A stretch of DNA of 64,000 nt, from positions 270,493-334,492 of the forward strand of contig NZ_JABFDF010000005.1 of NCBI RefSeq assembly GCF_013403985.1, read 5' to 3'. Origin of the DNA: Winogradskyella ludwigii. Lineage in GTDB: Bacteria; Bacteroidota; Bacteroidia; Flavobacteriales; Flavobacteriaceae. Below the pieces are notes generated by a model. That model was not told the origin of the DNA, made no database searches, and saw only the letters and a program-made list of their open reading frames with translations. The translations under genes were made by a program, and so were the position numbers. Below are positions 46,250-55,859 of this stretch, piece by piece. Every line of letters starts with the position of its first letter. The stretch's first letter is position 1.

Positions 46250-46609
46250 TTAAAAATGGTAAAAAGCATTTTCTAAATGCGTAATTTCCTCAGTGGTTTT
46301 ATTTTTTAAAACAGCAATAATATCAAATCGAGTTTCTAAATCAATATCATTTTCTGTGATAAAAGCATCCATAGCTTTGACCAATAATTTAATTTTACTT
46401 GGAGTTACAAAATCTTGTGGATCTCCAAAAAAATCAGAATTTCTGGTTTTTACTTCAACACAAATCATGATATTATCTTTTTTAGCTATGATATCAATTT
46501 CTGCTTTTTGAAAGACATAGTTGCACACAACAATTTTATAGCCTTTTGCTTGAAGATAATCTGCAGCTAATTTTTCTCCTAACTTACCTAGTTCGTTGTG
46601 CTCTGCCAT
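46250..46609 (-). CDS. yraN: YraN/UPF0102 nuclease-like protein
   Basis: 119-residue UPF0102 protein with a PD-(D/E)xK-like core: E at KAEIDIIAKKDN and CVEVKTRNS. The N-terminus NELGKLGEKLAADYLQAKGY is typical. The cellular role is unsettled. Upstream gene is LD-carboxypeptidase on the same strand, 44 bp away. Confidence 0.9.
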   Translation of the reverse strand: MAEHNELGKLGEKLAADYLQAKGYKIVVCNYVFQKAEIDIIAKKDNIMICVEVKTRNSDFFGDPQDFVTPSKIKLLVKAMDAFITENDIDLETRFDIIAVLKNKTTEEITHLENAFYHF

Positions 46610-46653
46610 ATCGTTCTTACAAAAGCAGGAATTTTATCCTACCATCTTTAATA

Positions 46654-47664
46654 TTATTTGTATGATAATTTACTTTCGTTTTTTTCAACCTTCAAATTAA
46701 CAACTTTACCTAAAACCAAAGCGCGATTATCTTTCTCGTGACCTGCTGGCATATTAAACGCAATGGGAAAATCGTAATCCTCTAAAGCATCAAGAATTAA
46801 TTGCTCTACTGAAGTTCCCCAAAGTGTGGTATTTGTTCGCATTCTAGACATATCGCCCACGACCAATCCATTTAAATTATCAAAATAACCAGCACGTTTC
46901 ATACTTTGTAACATACGATCTATGTGGTATTTGTATTCGCCAATTTCTTCAATAAAAAGGATTTTTCCCGTTGTATCAATACTGGTATCAGATCCTAACA
47001 TCGTGTGCAACATAGTAAGATTTCCACCAACTAATTCACCTGACGCCTCACCTATTTCATTATATTTAGAACCTTCTAGGATGTAATTTTCAGGATTTCC
47101 AAAAATTGCAGATTTAAATGTAGATACCGCTTCTTTAACATCTCCAATATCTTTGGTTAAACTCACACACATTAAAGCGTGTAATGATTGGAACCCTTCA
47201 TTATGTACTTGATTATGCAAAGCTGTAATATCAGAATAACCGATAATCCATTTAGGATTTTTCCTGAATTTTATATAATTCAATTTATCTAAAACCCTTA
47301 CTGTTCCATAGCCACCTCTTGCACACCAAATGGCACTAATCTTAGGATCGTCCATGGCGTTTTGCAAATCAGCACAGCGCTCTTCATCTGTACCTGCAAA
47401 ATGATTAGATTTACTAAAAACGTTCTTTCCAACAACAGCGTATAATCCCCAACTTTTTAGTAAATCTACAGCTTGTTGTACCTCGCGTTCTCTATGTTTT
47501 AAAATTCCTGAAGGTGCAACAATAGCAATTGTATCTCCTGCTTTTAGGTATGGTGGTTGTATTAATTCTGAAACGTTATCAGTCTTATTTTGGGCATTAA
47601 TATCATTATTTACAGTCATAAAAAGCATTAAAATTAGATATAGAACGTGCTGTTTCAAAATCAT
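46654..47664 (-). CDS. LD-carboxypeptidase (S66 family), exported
   Basis: 336 residues with a signal-peptide-like N-terminus (ends DINAQ). The S66 triad can be placed: Ser144 in GYSDITALH, Glu239 in LFIEEIGE and His309 in MPAGHEKDN. S66 enzymes remove the terminal D-Ala from tetrapeptides in murein recycling or cleave related amide bonds; the export signal suggests a periplasmic site, unlike cytoplasmic LdcA. It may be cotranscribed with yraN. Confidence 0.87.
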   Translation of the reverse strand: MILKQHVLYLILMLFMTVNNDINAQNKTDNVSELIQPPYLKAGDTIAIVAPSGILKHREREVQQAVDLLKSWGLYAVVGKNVFSKSNHFAGTDEERCADLQNAMDDPKISAIWCARGGYGTVRVLDKLNYIKFRKNPKWIIGYSDITALHNQVHNEGFQSLHALMCVSLTKDIGDVKEAVSTFKSAIFGNPENYILEGSKYNEIGEASGELVGGNLTMLHTMLGSDTSIDTTGKILFIEEIGEYKYHIDRMLQSMKRAGYFDNLNGLVVGDMSRMRTNTTLWGTSVEQLILDALEDYDFPIAFNMPAGHEKDNRALVLGKVVNLKVEKNESKLSYK

Positions 47665-47746
47665 AAGATAGTTTTTGTAAATATAAAAAGTAAAAATTGA
47701 AGCCTCTAAAAATTGAATACTTAATAGGTCTTAGACATTTTTGTAC

Positions 47747-47786
47747 AAAAAAACGACTGCCTTAAGGTTAAGACAGTCGTTTTTTA
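47747..47786. terminator. Terminator downstream of the small lipoprotein gene
   Basis: A/T-flanked stem AACGACTG/CAGTCGTT with an inner CTTAA/TTAAG pairing. It is suited to the leftward lipoprotein gene that ends at 47817; no gene enters from the left. Confidence 0.8.
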
Positions 47787-47816
47787 TAACGTGTTAAAGA
47801 TTTTAAAATTCTATTT

Positions 47817-48410
47817 TTAGAATTTTCTTTTCTTTTTTAAATTAGTTGTAGATGATCTATCTAATTCAGAAGAATAATCAAAAGATAATAAACTTCCTCT
47901 GTAATAACCTGAAAAAGAAGTACCATTAGATACTGTTCCTTCAAATTCAAATTCATAAGTTGAACCATCTTCTAATACTGTAAAAGTTCCTGAATCAATG
48001 TCAAAACTAGTATATTCATCTGAAGAACTTTCAACAAAAATATTAGCATAAACAAATGAACCTGCTTCAATATTATCACCTAATGTATAAACACCTTCTT
48101 CTAAATCACCAGAATTAGATGTGAAAAGTTCAAAATAAATACCAGTATAAGTATCATCAACTGCTTCAGTCTCACCATTAATAGTAGAAATATCAGAGGT
48201 TACTAAAACAATATCAAAATTGTAAACCCCATCTGAGTATTCCCCGTAATCCTCTATAGTTCCTGATTCTAATTGGTATTCTGCATCACCAAAAATTAAT
48301 ACACTATCAGATGAAGCACTAGACCCTCCATCTCCATCGTCATCACTTCCACAAGAGAAAGAAATTAAGCTCATTGACACTAGTAATACAAGTAATTTTA
48401 AATTTTTCAT
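47817..48410 (-). CDS. Secreted lipoprotein of unknown function
   Basis: 197 residues. Lipoprotein signal MKNLKLLVLLVSMSLISFSC followed by an acidic GSDDDGDGGSS linker, which resembles the flavobacterial lipoprotein surface-export signal. The rest is a beta-rich, Ser/Asp/Glu-rich domain, and the C-terminus is strongly basic (LKKKRKF). I do not recognise a family. Monocistronic with a downstream terminator. Confidence 0.65.
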   Translation of the reverse strand: MKNLKLLVLLVSMSLISFSCGSDDDGDGGSSASSDSVLIFGDAEYQLESGTIEDYGEYSDGVYNFDIVLVTSDISTINGETEAVDDTYTGIYFELFTSNSGDLEEGVYTLGDNIEAGSFVYANIFVESSSDEYTSFDIDSGTFTVLEDGSTYEFEFEGTVSNGTSFSGYYRGSLLSFDYSSELDRSSTTNLKKKRKF

Positions 48411-48531
48411 TTTTATTGATTTGATTGGTTAAGAGCACAATGTAATTAATTTTATAAATTTTCAAAAAAAATATGTTAATTTTTCGATAAAGCGTTTCTA
48501 CATTTCATTACAATTCACACCACAAAATGTT

Positions 48532-48539
48532 TACTTTTG
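48532..48539 (+). promoter_or_regulatory. -7 box of metG
   Basis: TACTTTTG, a full TAnnTTTG match followed by CAGC, 21 bp before the metG ATG at 48561. It overlaps an in-frame TTG at 48537, which rules that codon out as the start. Confidence 0.55.
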
Positions 48540-48560
48540 CAGCTTACTAAAAGTATTACT

Positions 48561-50609
48561 ATGTCAAAAAGATATACCATAACAGCAGCACTACCATATA
48601 CTAATGGACCAATTCATATTGGTCATTTAGCAGGCGTTTATGTGCCAGCAGATATTTACGCACGTTATTTAAGATTAACAGGAAATGATGTTGCTTTTAT
48701 CTGTGGTAGCGATGAACATGGTGTACCAATTACCATAAAAGCAAAAAAAGAAGGGGTTACACCTCAAGATATTGTAGATAAATATCATGCAATTATCAAG
48801 GAATCGTTTGTGGATTTCGGAATTACTTTTGATAACTACTCGCGTACAACTGCAAAAATTCATCACGATACAGCTCAAGAGTTTTTTAAAACCCTTTACG
48901 ATAAAAATGAATTTGTAGAAGAAGTTACAGAACAACTTTATGATGCAGAAGCGAATCAGTTTTTAGCCGATCGTTTTGTTACAGGGACGTGTCCTAAATG
49001 TGGTAACGAAGAAGCTTATGGTGATCAATGTGAGAATTGCGGATCGAGTTTAAATGCTACAGATTTAATAAATCCTAAATCTGCGATTACAGGCAACGTA
49101 CCAACATTAAAAGAAACAAAACACTGGTTTTTACCATTAAACAAACACGAAGACTTTTTACGCGAATGGATCTTAAAAGGCCATAAAAAAGATTGGAAAC
49201 CCAACGTTTACGGTCAAGTAAAATCTTGGATAGACGATGGTTTACGTCCAAGAGCCGTGACTAGAGATTTAGATTGGGGAATTCCGGTACCTGTGGAAGG
49301 TGGTGAAGGCAAAGTACTTTACGTTTGGTTTGATGCACCTATTGGTTACATCTCATCTACTAAAGAATGGGCTGCACGCGAAGGTAAAAACTGGGAAGAT
49401 TACTGGAAAGACGACAACACAAAACTGGTTCATTTTATAGGAAAAGATAACATTGTATTTCACTGTATTATTTTTCCATCGATGTTAAAAGCTGAAGGCT
49501 CTTATATTTTACCAGAAAATGTACCAGCTAATGAGTTTTTAAATTTAGAAGGCAAAAAGTTATCGACCTCAAAAAACTGGGCTGTTTGGTTACCAGACTA
49601 TTTAGTAGATTTCCCAAATCAGCAAGATGTGTTACGTTATGCTTTAACGGCTAATGCACCAGAATCTAAGGATAACGATTTTACATGGAAAGATTTCCAG
49701 GCCAGAAATAATAATGAATTGGTTGCTATCTTCGGAAACTTTATTAATCGTGTGGTGGTTTTAACCAACAAGTATTACGATGGAATAATTCCTGAACCTT
49801 CAGATTTTGCAACTATTGACGAAGAAACTTTAGCGGCTGTAAAAGCTTATCCTGCTGTAATTTCTAGCTCTATTGAACGTTACCGTTTTAGAGAAGCGAG
49901 TCAAGAATTGATGAATTTAGCACGACTTGGAAATAAGTATTTAGCTGATGAAGAACCTTGGAAAACGATTAAAACAGATGAAGCACGTACCAAAACAGTG
50001 ATGTTTGTGGCTTTACAAATAGCATCAGCTTTAGCTGTTTTATCTGAACCGTTTTTACCATTTACCTCAACCAAATTAAAAGGTATATTAAACTCTAATG
50101 ATAATGGTTGGGAAGATATTTTAACCAAAGACATTCTAATTTCTGCAAACCATAAAATCAGCAAAGGCGAATTATTATTTTCTAAAATTGAAGATTCAGA
50201 AATTCAAAAACAACTAGACAAATTGGAAGCTAGCAAAAAAGCCAACGAAGCAGCAAATAAAGTAACGGAGCCTCAAAAAGAAGAAATTACGTTTGATGAT
50301 TTTACTAAATTAGATTTACGTGTTGGTACGATTCTCGAAGCCGAAAAAATGCCTAAAACCAAAAAACTTTTAGTCTTAAAAGTAGATACAGGTATTGATA
50401 CACGTACCATTGTTTCTGGTATTGCAGAAAGTTTTAAACCAGAAGACATTATAGGAAAACGCGTAACTGTATTAGTAAATTTAGCACCAAGAGCTTTACG
50501 AGGAGTTGAGAGTCAAGGGATGATTTTAATGACAGAAGACGAAGGTGGTAATCTGGTTTTTGTAAATCCTGATGTTGATGGTGTAAATAATGGACTTCAA
50601 ATAAGCTAA
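48561..50609 (+). CDS. metG: Methionyl-tRNA synthetase
   Basis: 682 residues charging tRNA-Met. The N-terminus [20 protein letters not shown] contains the HIGH motif, the zinc knuckle [17 protein letters not shown] is visible, and the KMSKS counterpart is KLSTS in [14 protein letters not shown]-terminal tRNA-binding OB domain (about 575-682, [18 protein letters not shown]) is fused after a linker. This is the E. coli-like long form. Flanked by its own promoter and terminator. Confidence 0.97.
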   Translation: MSKRYTITAALPYTNGPIHIGHLAGVYVPADIYARYLRLTGNDVAFICGSDEHGVPITIKAKKEGVTPQDIVDKYHAIIKESFVDFGITFDNYSRTTAKIHHDTAQEFFKTLYDKNEFVEEVTEQLYDAEANQFLADRFVTGTCPKCGNEEAYGDQCENCGSSLNATDLINPKSAITGNVPTLKETKHWFLPLNKHEDFLREWILKGHKKDWKPNVYGQVKSWIDDGLRPRAVTRDLDWGIPVPVEGGEGKVLYVWFDAPIGYISSTKEWAAREGKNWEDYWKDDNTKLVHFIGKDNIVFHCIIFPSMLKAEGSYILPENVPANEFLNLEGKKLSTSKNWAVWLPDYLVDFPNQQDVLRYALTANAPESKDNDFTWKDFQARNNNELVAIFGNFINRVVVLTNKYYDGIIPEPSDFATIDEETLAAVKAYPAVISSSIERYRFREASQELMNLARLGNKYLADEEPWKTIKTDEARTKTVMFVALQIASALAVLSEPFLPFTSTKLKGILNSNDNGWEDILTKDILISANHKISKGELLFSKIEDSEIQKQLDKLEASKKANEAANKVTEPQKEEITFDDFTKLDLRVGTILEAEKMPKTKKLLVLKVDTGIDTRTIVSGIAESFKPEDIIGKRVTVLVNLAPRALRGVESQGMILMTEDEGGNLVFVNPDVDGVNNGLQIS

Positions 50610-50633
50610 GTCATTATAGATAAAAGTAATATT

Positions 50634-50678
50634 AAAGGTTCCACTTTGTAATTAACACAAAATGGAACCTTTTTTTAT
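50634..50678 (+). terminator. Terminator of metG
   Basis: AAAGGTTCCA (50634-50643) pairs with TGGAACCTTT (50663-50672); an inner TTTGT/ACAAA stem extends it. A T run follows. Confidence 0.85.
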
Positions 50679-50774
50679 ACTTTCATTCTGGCTAATGCAT
50701 CAACAATTTATGCTTTTGAAATAATGTACCCTTTGTTGTTTGAGTAATTTTGATTCGAAATAATACTCAATACA

Positions 50775-51245
50775 ATGAAAAATATAGCACTCATACTTAT
50801 TACTTTTTGCTTTTTAGCTTGTGGATCTTCTAAAACCGTGAGAGAATCTAAAAAGACAATTAAAGGAGATTGGATATTAACGTCCATAAAATCTTCAGCA
50901 ATTGGAGATTTAAAAATCACACTTCTTAGCGATGCCCAAAAAGCTTGCTTCGAAAATAGTACGTGGCAATTTATACCTAATAACAATACAGGACACTATA
51001 CGCTTTCAGGATTAAATTGTGAGGCAGAGCAACGCTACTTCGCATTCACAATAGATGACGTTAACGAAGATACAGACTTGTATAATTTCCTATTAAAACC
51101 TACAGACGAGAAAGGGAAATCTGAAACCAATTCCGGATTTAGATTAGAACTTACTTCACTTACAGAAAGCACCATGCAGTGGCAACAAATTGTGACTTTA
51201 GATGGAAAGCCCATCACCATTAACATGAACTTTTCAAAAATTTAA
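50775..51245 (+). CDS. Lipocalin-like lipoprotein
   Basis: 156 residues: lipoprotein signal ending FCFLAC and a single beta-rich domain opening KTIKGDWILTSI, as in flavobacterial lipocalin-family proteins (GxW motif). The ligand is unknown. Its stop lies six bases before the OmpA-like gene, so the two are cotranscribed and both products go to the periplasm or outer membrane. Confidence 0.75.
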   Translation: MKNIALILITFCFLACGSSKTVRESKKTIKGDWILTSIKSSAIGDLKITLLSDAQKACFENSTWQFIPNNNTGHYTLSGLNCEAEQRYFAFTIDDVNEDTDLYNFLLKPTDEKGKSETNSGFRLELTSLTESTMQWQQIVTLDGKPITINMNFSKI

Positions 51246-51251
51246 ACAAAC

Positions 51252-51965
51252 ATGAAAAAAACATTCAATTATAAAACAAATTTAGCCGTAACCTTATCAT
51301 TGCTTTTGGTATTGATGGCGAGTTGTAAGGCTGTAGATAATGCTAATAACAAACAAAAAGGAGCTGCTATTGGTGCTGCTGGTGGAGCGTTACTTGGTGC
51401 TATCATCGGAAACAATATCGGTAAGAGCGGCAAAGGAGAATTAGGTGCTGTTATTGGAGGTGTTGTTGGTGGAGGAGCTGGTGTACTTATTGGAAATAAA
51501 ATGGATAAGCAAGCGCAAGATATAGAACAAGAAATCCCTGGAGCTATTGTAGAGCGTGTAGATGATGGCATCGTCATTACCTTTGACGAGCAAAGTGGTG
51601 TTTATTTTGATACCGAGAAATATAACATTAATACCAAGTCTCAAGAATCATTAAATAAACTAGCTGCCGTGTTTTTAGAATATCCAGATACTAATATTTT
51701 AGTTGTTGGGCATACAGATAGCTCAGGAAACGATGCTTACAACATGACGTTGTCTAAAAATAGAGCTGAAGCCGTGACTAATTATTTATCTGGCAAAGGT
51801 TTAAGCAATGGTAGATTTACAACCCATTGGTTTGGAGAAGAACAACCAACAAATGACAACAGCACAGCAGAAGGGCGTTCTAAAAACAGGCGCGTAAATA
51901 TTGCTATCGTTCCTAATGAAGCTATGATTAAGGATGCAGAAAAAGAAGCAGGAACAAATGAATAA
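51252..51965 (+). CDS. OmpA-family lipoprotein with glycine zipper
   Basis: 237 residues. Lipobox in VLMASC, then a glycine-zipper segment (about 35-85: GAAIGAAGGALLGAIIGNNIG and GGVVGGGAGVLIGN) and a C-terminal OmpA peptidoglycan-binding domain. The latter is marked by VVGHTDSSGNDAYNMTLS and SKNRRVNI, which include the Asp and Arg that bind diaminopimelate. It probably tethers the outer membrane to murein. Second gene of the lipocalin-like operon. Confidence 0.88.
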   Translation: MKKTFNYKTNLAVTLSLLLVLMASCKAVDNANNKQKGAAIGAAGGALLGAIIGNNIGKSGKGELGAVIGGVVGGGAGVLIGNKMDKQAQDIEQEIPGAIVERVDDGIVITFDEQSGVYFDTEKYNINTKSQESLNKLAAVFLEYPDTNILVVGHTDSSGNDAYNMTLSKNRAEAVTNYLSGKGLSNGRFTTHWFGEEQPTNDNSTAEGRSKNRRVNIAIVPNEAMIKDAEKEAGTNE

Positions 51966-52012
51966 CTTTTGTTAAATTATTCGGCAATTTCAGCCGAGTT
52001 AAATATCTTACA

Positions 52013-52047
52013 GACCTTATACTTAAAAACGTATAAGGTCTTTTTTT
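52013..52047 (+). terminator. Intrinsic-terminator-like hairpin directly abutting the tex start
   Basis: GACCTTATAC (52013-52022) pairs perfectly with GTATAAGGTC (52031-52040), and seven T residues (52041-52047) end exactly at the tex ATG. A smaller TCGGC/GCCGA hairpin lies at 51981-51997. It is a good terminator for the OmpA-like operon, but it occupies the place of a ribosome binding site for tex. Confidence 0.8.
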
Positions 52048-54168
52048 ATGATGATAGATTACATAGTTCAATTTACCCAACTACCTAAAAACAGTATAAT
52101 AAGCACCGTTCAATTATTGAATGAAGATTGTACAATTCCCTTTATTTCGCGCTACAGGAAAGAAGCTACAGGAAATTTAGACGAAGTACAAATTGGAAAT
52201 ATCGTCAAATACAAAGAGCAGTTTGAAACTTTAGAAAAACGAAAAACCGCTATTTTAAAAGCTTTAGAAGAACAAGATGTTTTAACCGAAGACTTAAAAC
52301 AAAAGATTGAAAACACTCAAGATACAACAACCCTTGAAGACATTTATTTACCCTTCAAGAAGAAACGAAAAACAAAAGCAGAAACCGCTCGTAAAAATGG
52401 CTTAGAACCTTTGGCTAAAATCATAATGAGCCAAAATGCTAATAATATCGAATCTATCGCACTTAAATATGTTAAAGGAGATGTTACATCTATTGAAGAC
52501 GCTTTAGAAGGAGCTAGACATATTATTGCCGAATGGATTAATGAACGGACTGATATCAGAAATAATCTTCGGAATGAGTTAAAACGTCATGCTCAAATTT
52601 CGACCAAAGTAATTAAGTCTAAATCTACAGACGAAAAAGCCCAAAAATTCCGAGACTATTTTGATTGGTCTGAATCTTTATCACGAATTCCTTCACATAG
52701 ATTATTAGCCATTTTAAGAGCCGAAAGCGAAGGCTTTATCCGTGTGAAAATAGAAGTTGATGCTGTTAGAGTTTTAGAACGTATTGAAAATAGAATCATA
52801 AAAAGCCAAAATGCTTGCGCAGACCAAATAGAATTAGCGATTTCAGACGCTTATAAACGTTTATTGTTTCCGTCGTTAAGTAATGAAGCCTTGAGTAATA
52901 CCAAAGAAAAAGCAGACGAATCTGCCATAACTGTTTTTGCAAAAAACTTAAAACAATTGTTATTAGGCTCACCTATTGGCGAAAAACGCGTTTTAGCCAT
53001 CGATCCTGGTTTTAGAAGTGGTTGTAAAATCGTGTGTTTAGATGCTCAAGGTGCTTTAAAACACAATGAAAACATCTATCCACATGCCCCAAAAAATGAT
53101 AGTATTGGAGCTATAAAAAAGATTTCTTCTTTAGTCGAAGCTTATAAAATTGAAGCGATTGCGATTGGAAACGGAACAGCCTCTCGAGAGACCGAAGCTT
53201 TGATTCGTAAAATTCAATTTAAAAACGAGATTCAAGTTTTTGTAGTGAGTGAAGCTGGAGCGAGTATTTATTCAGCTTCAACAATTGCACGTGAAGAATT
53301 CCCAGATTATGATGTTACAGTTAGAGGTTCGGTTTCTATTGGTAGACGTTTACAAGATCCGTTAGCCGAATTAGTAAAGATTGATGCTAAATCTATTGGT
53401 GTTGGTCAATATCAGCATGACGTGGACCAAACAAAACTTCAAAAACAATTGGATACCGTTGTTGAGAATTGTGTGAATGCGGTTGGTGTAAATGTCAATT
53501 CGGCCAGTAAGCCTTTATTGAGTTACGTTTCTGGAATAGGCCCAAAATTGGCTGAAAACATTTTTGAGTATAGAACAAAACATGGTGTTTTTAAGTCGCG
53601 AAAAGATATTATGAAAGTGCCACGTTTAGGCGGCAAAGCTTTTGAACAAGCTGCGGCATTCTTGAGAATAAAAGAGGCTAAAAATCCCTTGGATGATTCT
53701 GCAGTACATCCAGAAAGCTATGCTATTGTAAAACAAATGGCCAAAGATGAAGGTGTTTCGCTTCAAGAATTGATTGGAAATAAAACTGTTCTTCAAAAAA
53801 TAGATTTAAAAAAATATGTTTCTAACCACGTAGGTTTATTAACTCTTGAAGACATCATTAAAGAACTCGAGAAACCCGGTTTAGACATTAGAGAAACAGC
53901 CAAGGTATTCTCGTTTAACCAAAATATAAAAACCATTACCGATTTACACGAAGGACAGTTGCTTCCAGGAATCGTTAATAACATCACTAATTTTGGTTGT
54001 TTTGTAGATGTAGGTATTAAAGAAAGTGGACTGATTCATGTTTCAAATTTATCGGATAGCTTTGTAAAAGATGTTAATGAACATGTTAGTTTACACCAAC
54101 AAATTATTGTAAAGGTTTTAGAAGTTGATGTTGCTCGGAAACGAATTCAATTGAAATTACATAAATAA
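52048..54168 (+). CDS. tex: Tex-family RNA-binding transcription accessory protein
   Basis: 706 residues: the Tex N-terminal helical domain (LNEDCTIPFISRYRKEATGNLDEV), a YqgF/RNase-H-like domain (RVLAIDPGFRSGCKIVCLD), helix-hairpin-helix motifs (LLSYVSGIGPKLAENIFEYR) and a C-terminal S1 RNA-binding domain (about 635-705, GIVNNITNFGCFVDVGI). Tex binds nucleic acid and affects transcription in several bacteria. The N-terminus matches the family, so the start is right although it directly abuts a terminator-like hairpin; ATGATG offers two adjacent starts. Confidence 0.93.
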   Translation: MMIDYIVQFTQLPKNSIISTVQLLNEDCTIPFISRYRKEATGNLDEVQIGNIVKYKEQFETLEKRKTAILKALEEQDVLTEDLKQKIENTQDTTTLEDIYLPFKKKRKTKAETARKNGLEPLAKIIMSQNANNIESIALKYVKGDVTSIEDALEGARHIIAEWINERTDIRNNLRNELKRHAQISTKVIKSKSTDEKAQKFRDYFDWSESLSRIPSHRLLAILRAESEGFIRVKIEVDAVRVLERIENRIIKSQNACADQIELAISDAYKRLLFPSLSNEALSNTKEKADESAITVFAKNLKQLLLGSPIGEKRVLAIDPGFRSGCKIVCLDAQGALKHNENIYPHAPKNDSIGAIKKISSLVEAYKIEAIAIGNGTASRETEALIRKIQFKNEIQVFVVSEAGASIYSASTIAREEFPDYDVTVRGSVSIGRRLQDPLAELVKIDAKSIGVGQYQHDVDQTKLQKQLDTVVENCVNAVGVNVNSASKPLLSYVSGIGPKLAENIFEYRTKHGVFKSRKDIMKVPRLGGKAFEQAAAFLRIKEAKNPLDDSAVHPESYAIVKQMAKDEGVSLQELIGNKTVLQKIDLKKYVSNHVGLLTLEDIIKELEKPGLDIRETAKVFSFNQNIKTITDLHEGQLLPGIVNNITNFGCFVDVGIKESGLIHVSNLSDSFVKDVNEHVSLHQQIIVKVLEVDVARKRIQLKLHK

Positions 54169-54402
54169 AATACGATATCTAAGATGTGATTTCTTCTATC
54201 TATTAATCTCACTACCTTAATTAATTATATTTTTTCACTGACAGACACCATACTCATAGATTTTTAATAAATATTACAAAGTAGAGTTACTAACGCTATT
54301 CAGTTTAACAACTTTTATTTTTTTTAAAAATGTTAGTAAATCAGAATTAATAGACTAAGTACATTATATTTATAACCTATATGTAGAACGAACAACTATA
54401 AT

Positions 54403-55713
54403 ATGACAACAAACAATCCGCTAAAACATATTGAAACTAAAAACGTATTTCTTTTTTGTTTCTCATTATTCTTTTATCTAAATATAAATGGCCAAACACA
54501 AACTAGCAATGCTACAAGAGTCCATATAGATTGGGATGTTTGTCAATATCATCCAGCTCCTGCAACCGGAAAAACAACGATTAATGTACCAGATTATATT
54601 CTTGAAAAAACAGCAAGAGGTGGTAATTGCTCTACTTTCTTTGTCAGTTATACAGGTTTTACTCCTGAGGCTGAAGCTGCCTTTCAATTTGCTGTAGACA
54701 TTTGGTCAAACCTCATTGAATCTTCTGTCCCAATACGTGTTTCTGCTGAATTTGGACCACTTGACGATGGAGTATTAGGAGGTGCTGGACCAGCTGGTTT
54801 TGTTACCAATATTCCGGGCTTCCCTGCTGATGTTGCTTTTGCAGCTGCTCTTGGAGAACACCTTTTAGGTGAAGACTCTGATGGTCCTTTTGGGACTACT
54901 AACGATATTAACGCCACTTTTAGCAGTACGGCAAATTTTTATTTTGGCACAGATGGTAATACTCCGAGTTCTCAAGTAGATTTTGTTTCTGTTGTATTGC
55001 ATGAATTAGGACATGGGTTAGGAATGCTTGGATTTGGAAGAACTGACAATTCAGATAATCCTACCCAAGGTATTCTTAGAAATGTTGGCTTTATCAGTGC
55101 TTGGGATCAATTTATAGAAAATGGATCACCAACAGCAATCACAGATTTTACTGACCCATCTGCTGAATTACTTTCAGAAATAACAGGAAATAATTTGTTT
55201 AGCAATGGCCTAATTGCTACAGCACAAAACGGAGGAACAAAACCTTCTACTTATGCTCCATCAACTTATAGCCAAGGTTCTAGCTACAGTCACTGGGACG
55301 AAGGCACATATCCTCCTGGTAATGCAAATTCTTTGATGACTCCTTCTATTGGTCCCGGAGAAGCTATACATGATCCAGGGTTAGTAACACTTGGTTTTAT
55401 GGAAGACATGGGTTGGAATGTTTGTGGAGGAACGCTCTCTGTCTCTAATTTCAATTTAAACACTATTAAAGTAAGTCCAAACCCATTTAAATCTTCAATT
55501 ACCATACAATTAGATGCTAACAGTAATGATGATGACCTTAATGTAAGTATTACGGATATGAATGGTAGACAAATACTAAACATAAATAAAAGTACTAATG
55601 ATGGTAAACTTACAATCTCTAATTTAGGTCAATTAGAAAACGCGCTATATTTCGTTAAAATCACAAATACAAATACAGGCTTTAATACGACTAAAAAGTT
55701 AGTTAAGAATTAA
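54403..55713 (+). CDS. T9SS-secreted metalloprotease-like protein
   Basis: 436 residues: a signal peptide (about 14-30, ends NINGQ), a catalytic-type domain and a C-terminal type A T9SS sorting domain (about 350-436, TTKKLVKN end). The zinc motif is HELGHGLGMLG (His200, Glu201, His204); the third metzincin ligand position is Gly210, not His or Asp. A second conserved region, SHWDEG (His297) followed by NSLMTP, resembles a Met-turn, and His297 could be the third ligand. It is exported by the type IX system and is probably proteolytic. Monocistronic, 234 bp downstream of tex. Confidence 0.78.
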   Translation: MTTNNPLKHIETKNVFLFCFSLFFYLNINGQTQTSNATRVHIDWDVCQYHPAPATGKTTINVPDYILEKTARGGNCSTFFVSYTGFTPEAEAAFQFAVDIWSNLIESSVPIRVSAEFGPLDDGVLGGAGPAGFVTNIPGFPADVAFAAALGEHLLGEDSDGPFGTTNDINATFSSTANFYFGTDGNTPSSQVDFVSVVLHELGHGLGMLGFGRTDNSDNPTQGILRNVGFISAWDQFIENGSPTAITDFTDPSAELLSEITGNNLFSNGLIATAQNGGTKPSTYAPSTYSQGSSYSHWDEGTYPPGNANSLMTPSIGPGEAIHDPGLVTLGFMEDMGWNVCGGTLSVSNFNLNTIKVSPNPFKSSITIQLDANSNDDDLNVSITDMNGRQILNINKSTNDGKLTISNLGQLENALYFVKITNTNTGFNTTKKLVKN

Positions 55714-55735
55714 TCTGTTTTTTTTACATATTATT

Positions 55736-55769
55736 AAAAGAGAGCAGCCTAATTGGTCGCTCTTTTTTT
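55736..55769 (+). terminator. Terminator of the T9SS metalloprotease-like gene
   Basis: AAAAGAG pairs with CTCTTTT around an imperfect inner stem, followed by a T run. Confidence 0.7.
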
Positions 55770-55859
55770 AAATGGTATCTTTTTAATCCTTCAGTTAAAA
55801 ATCTAACTAAATAATTTTCTTTTTTGTAATTTTTCTGTTTCTAATAAGACTTAGTGACT

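Noticed and set aside
48537..48560. TTG start for metG eight codons upstream
   Set aside because: It overlaps the -7 box; the ATG at 48561 gives the family's usual N-terminus.
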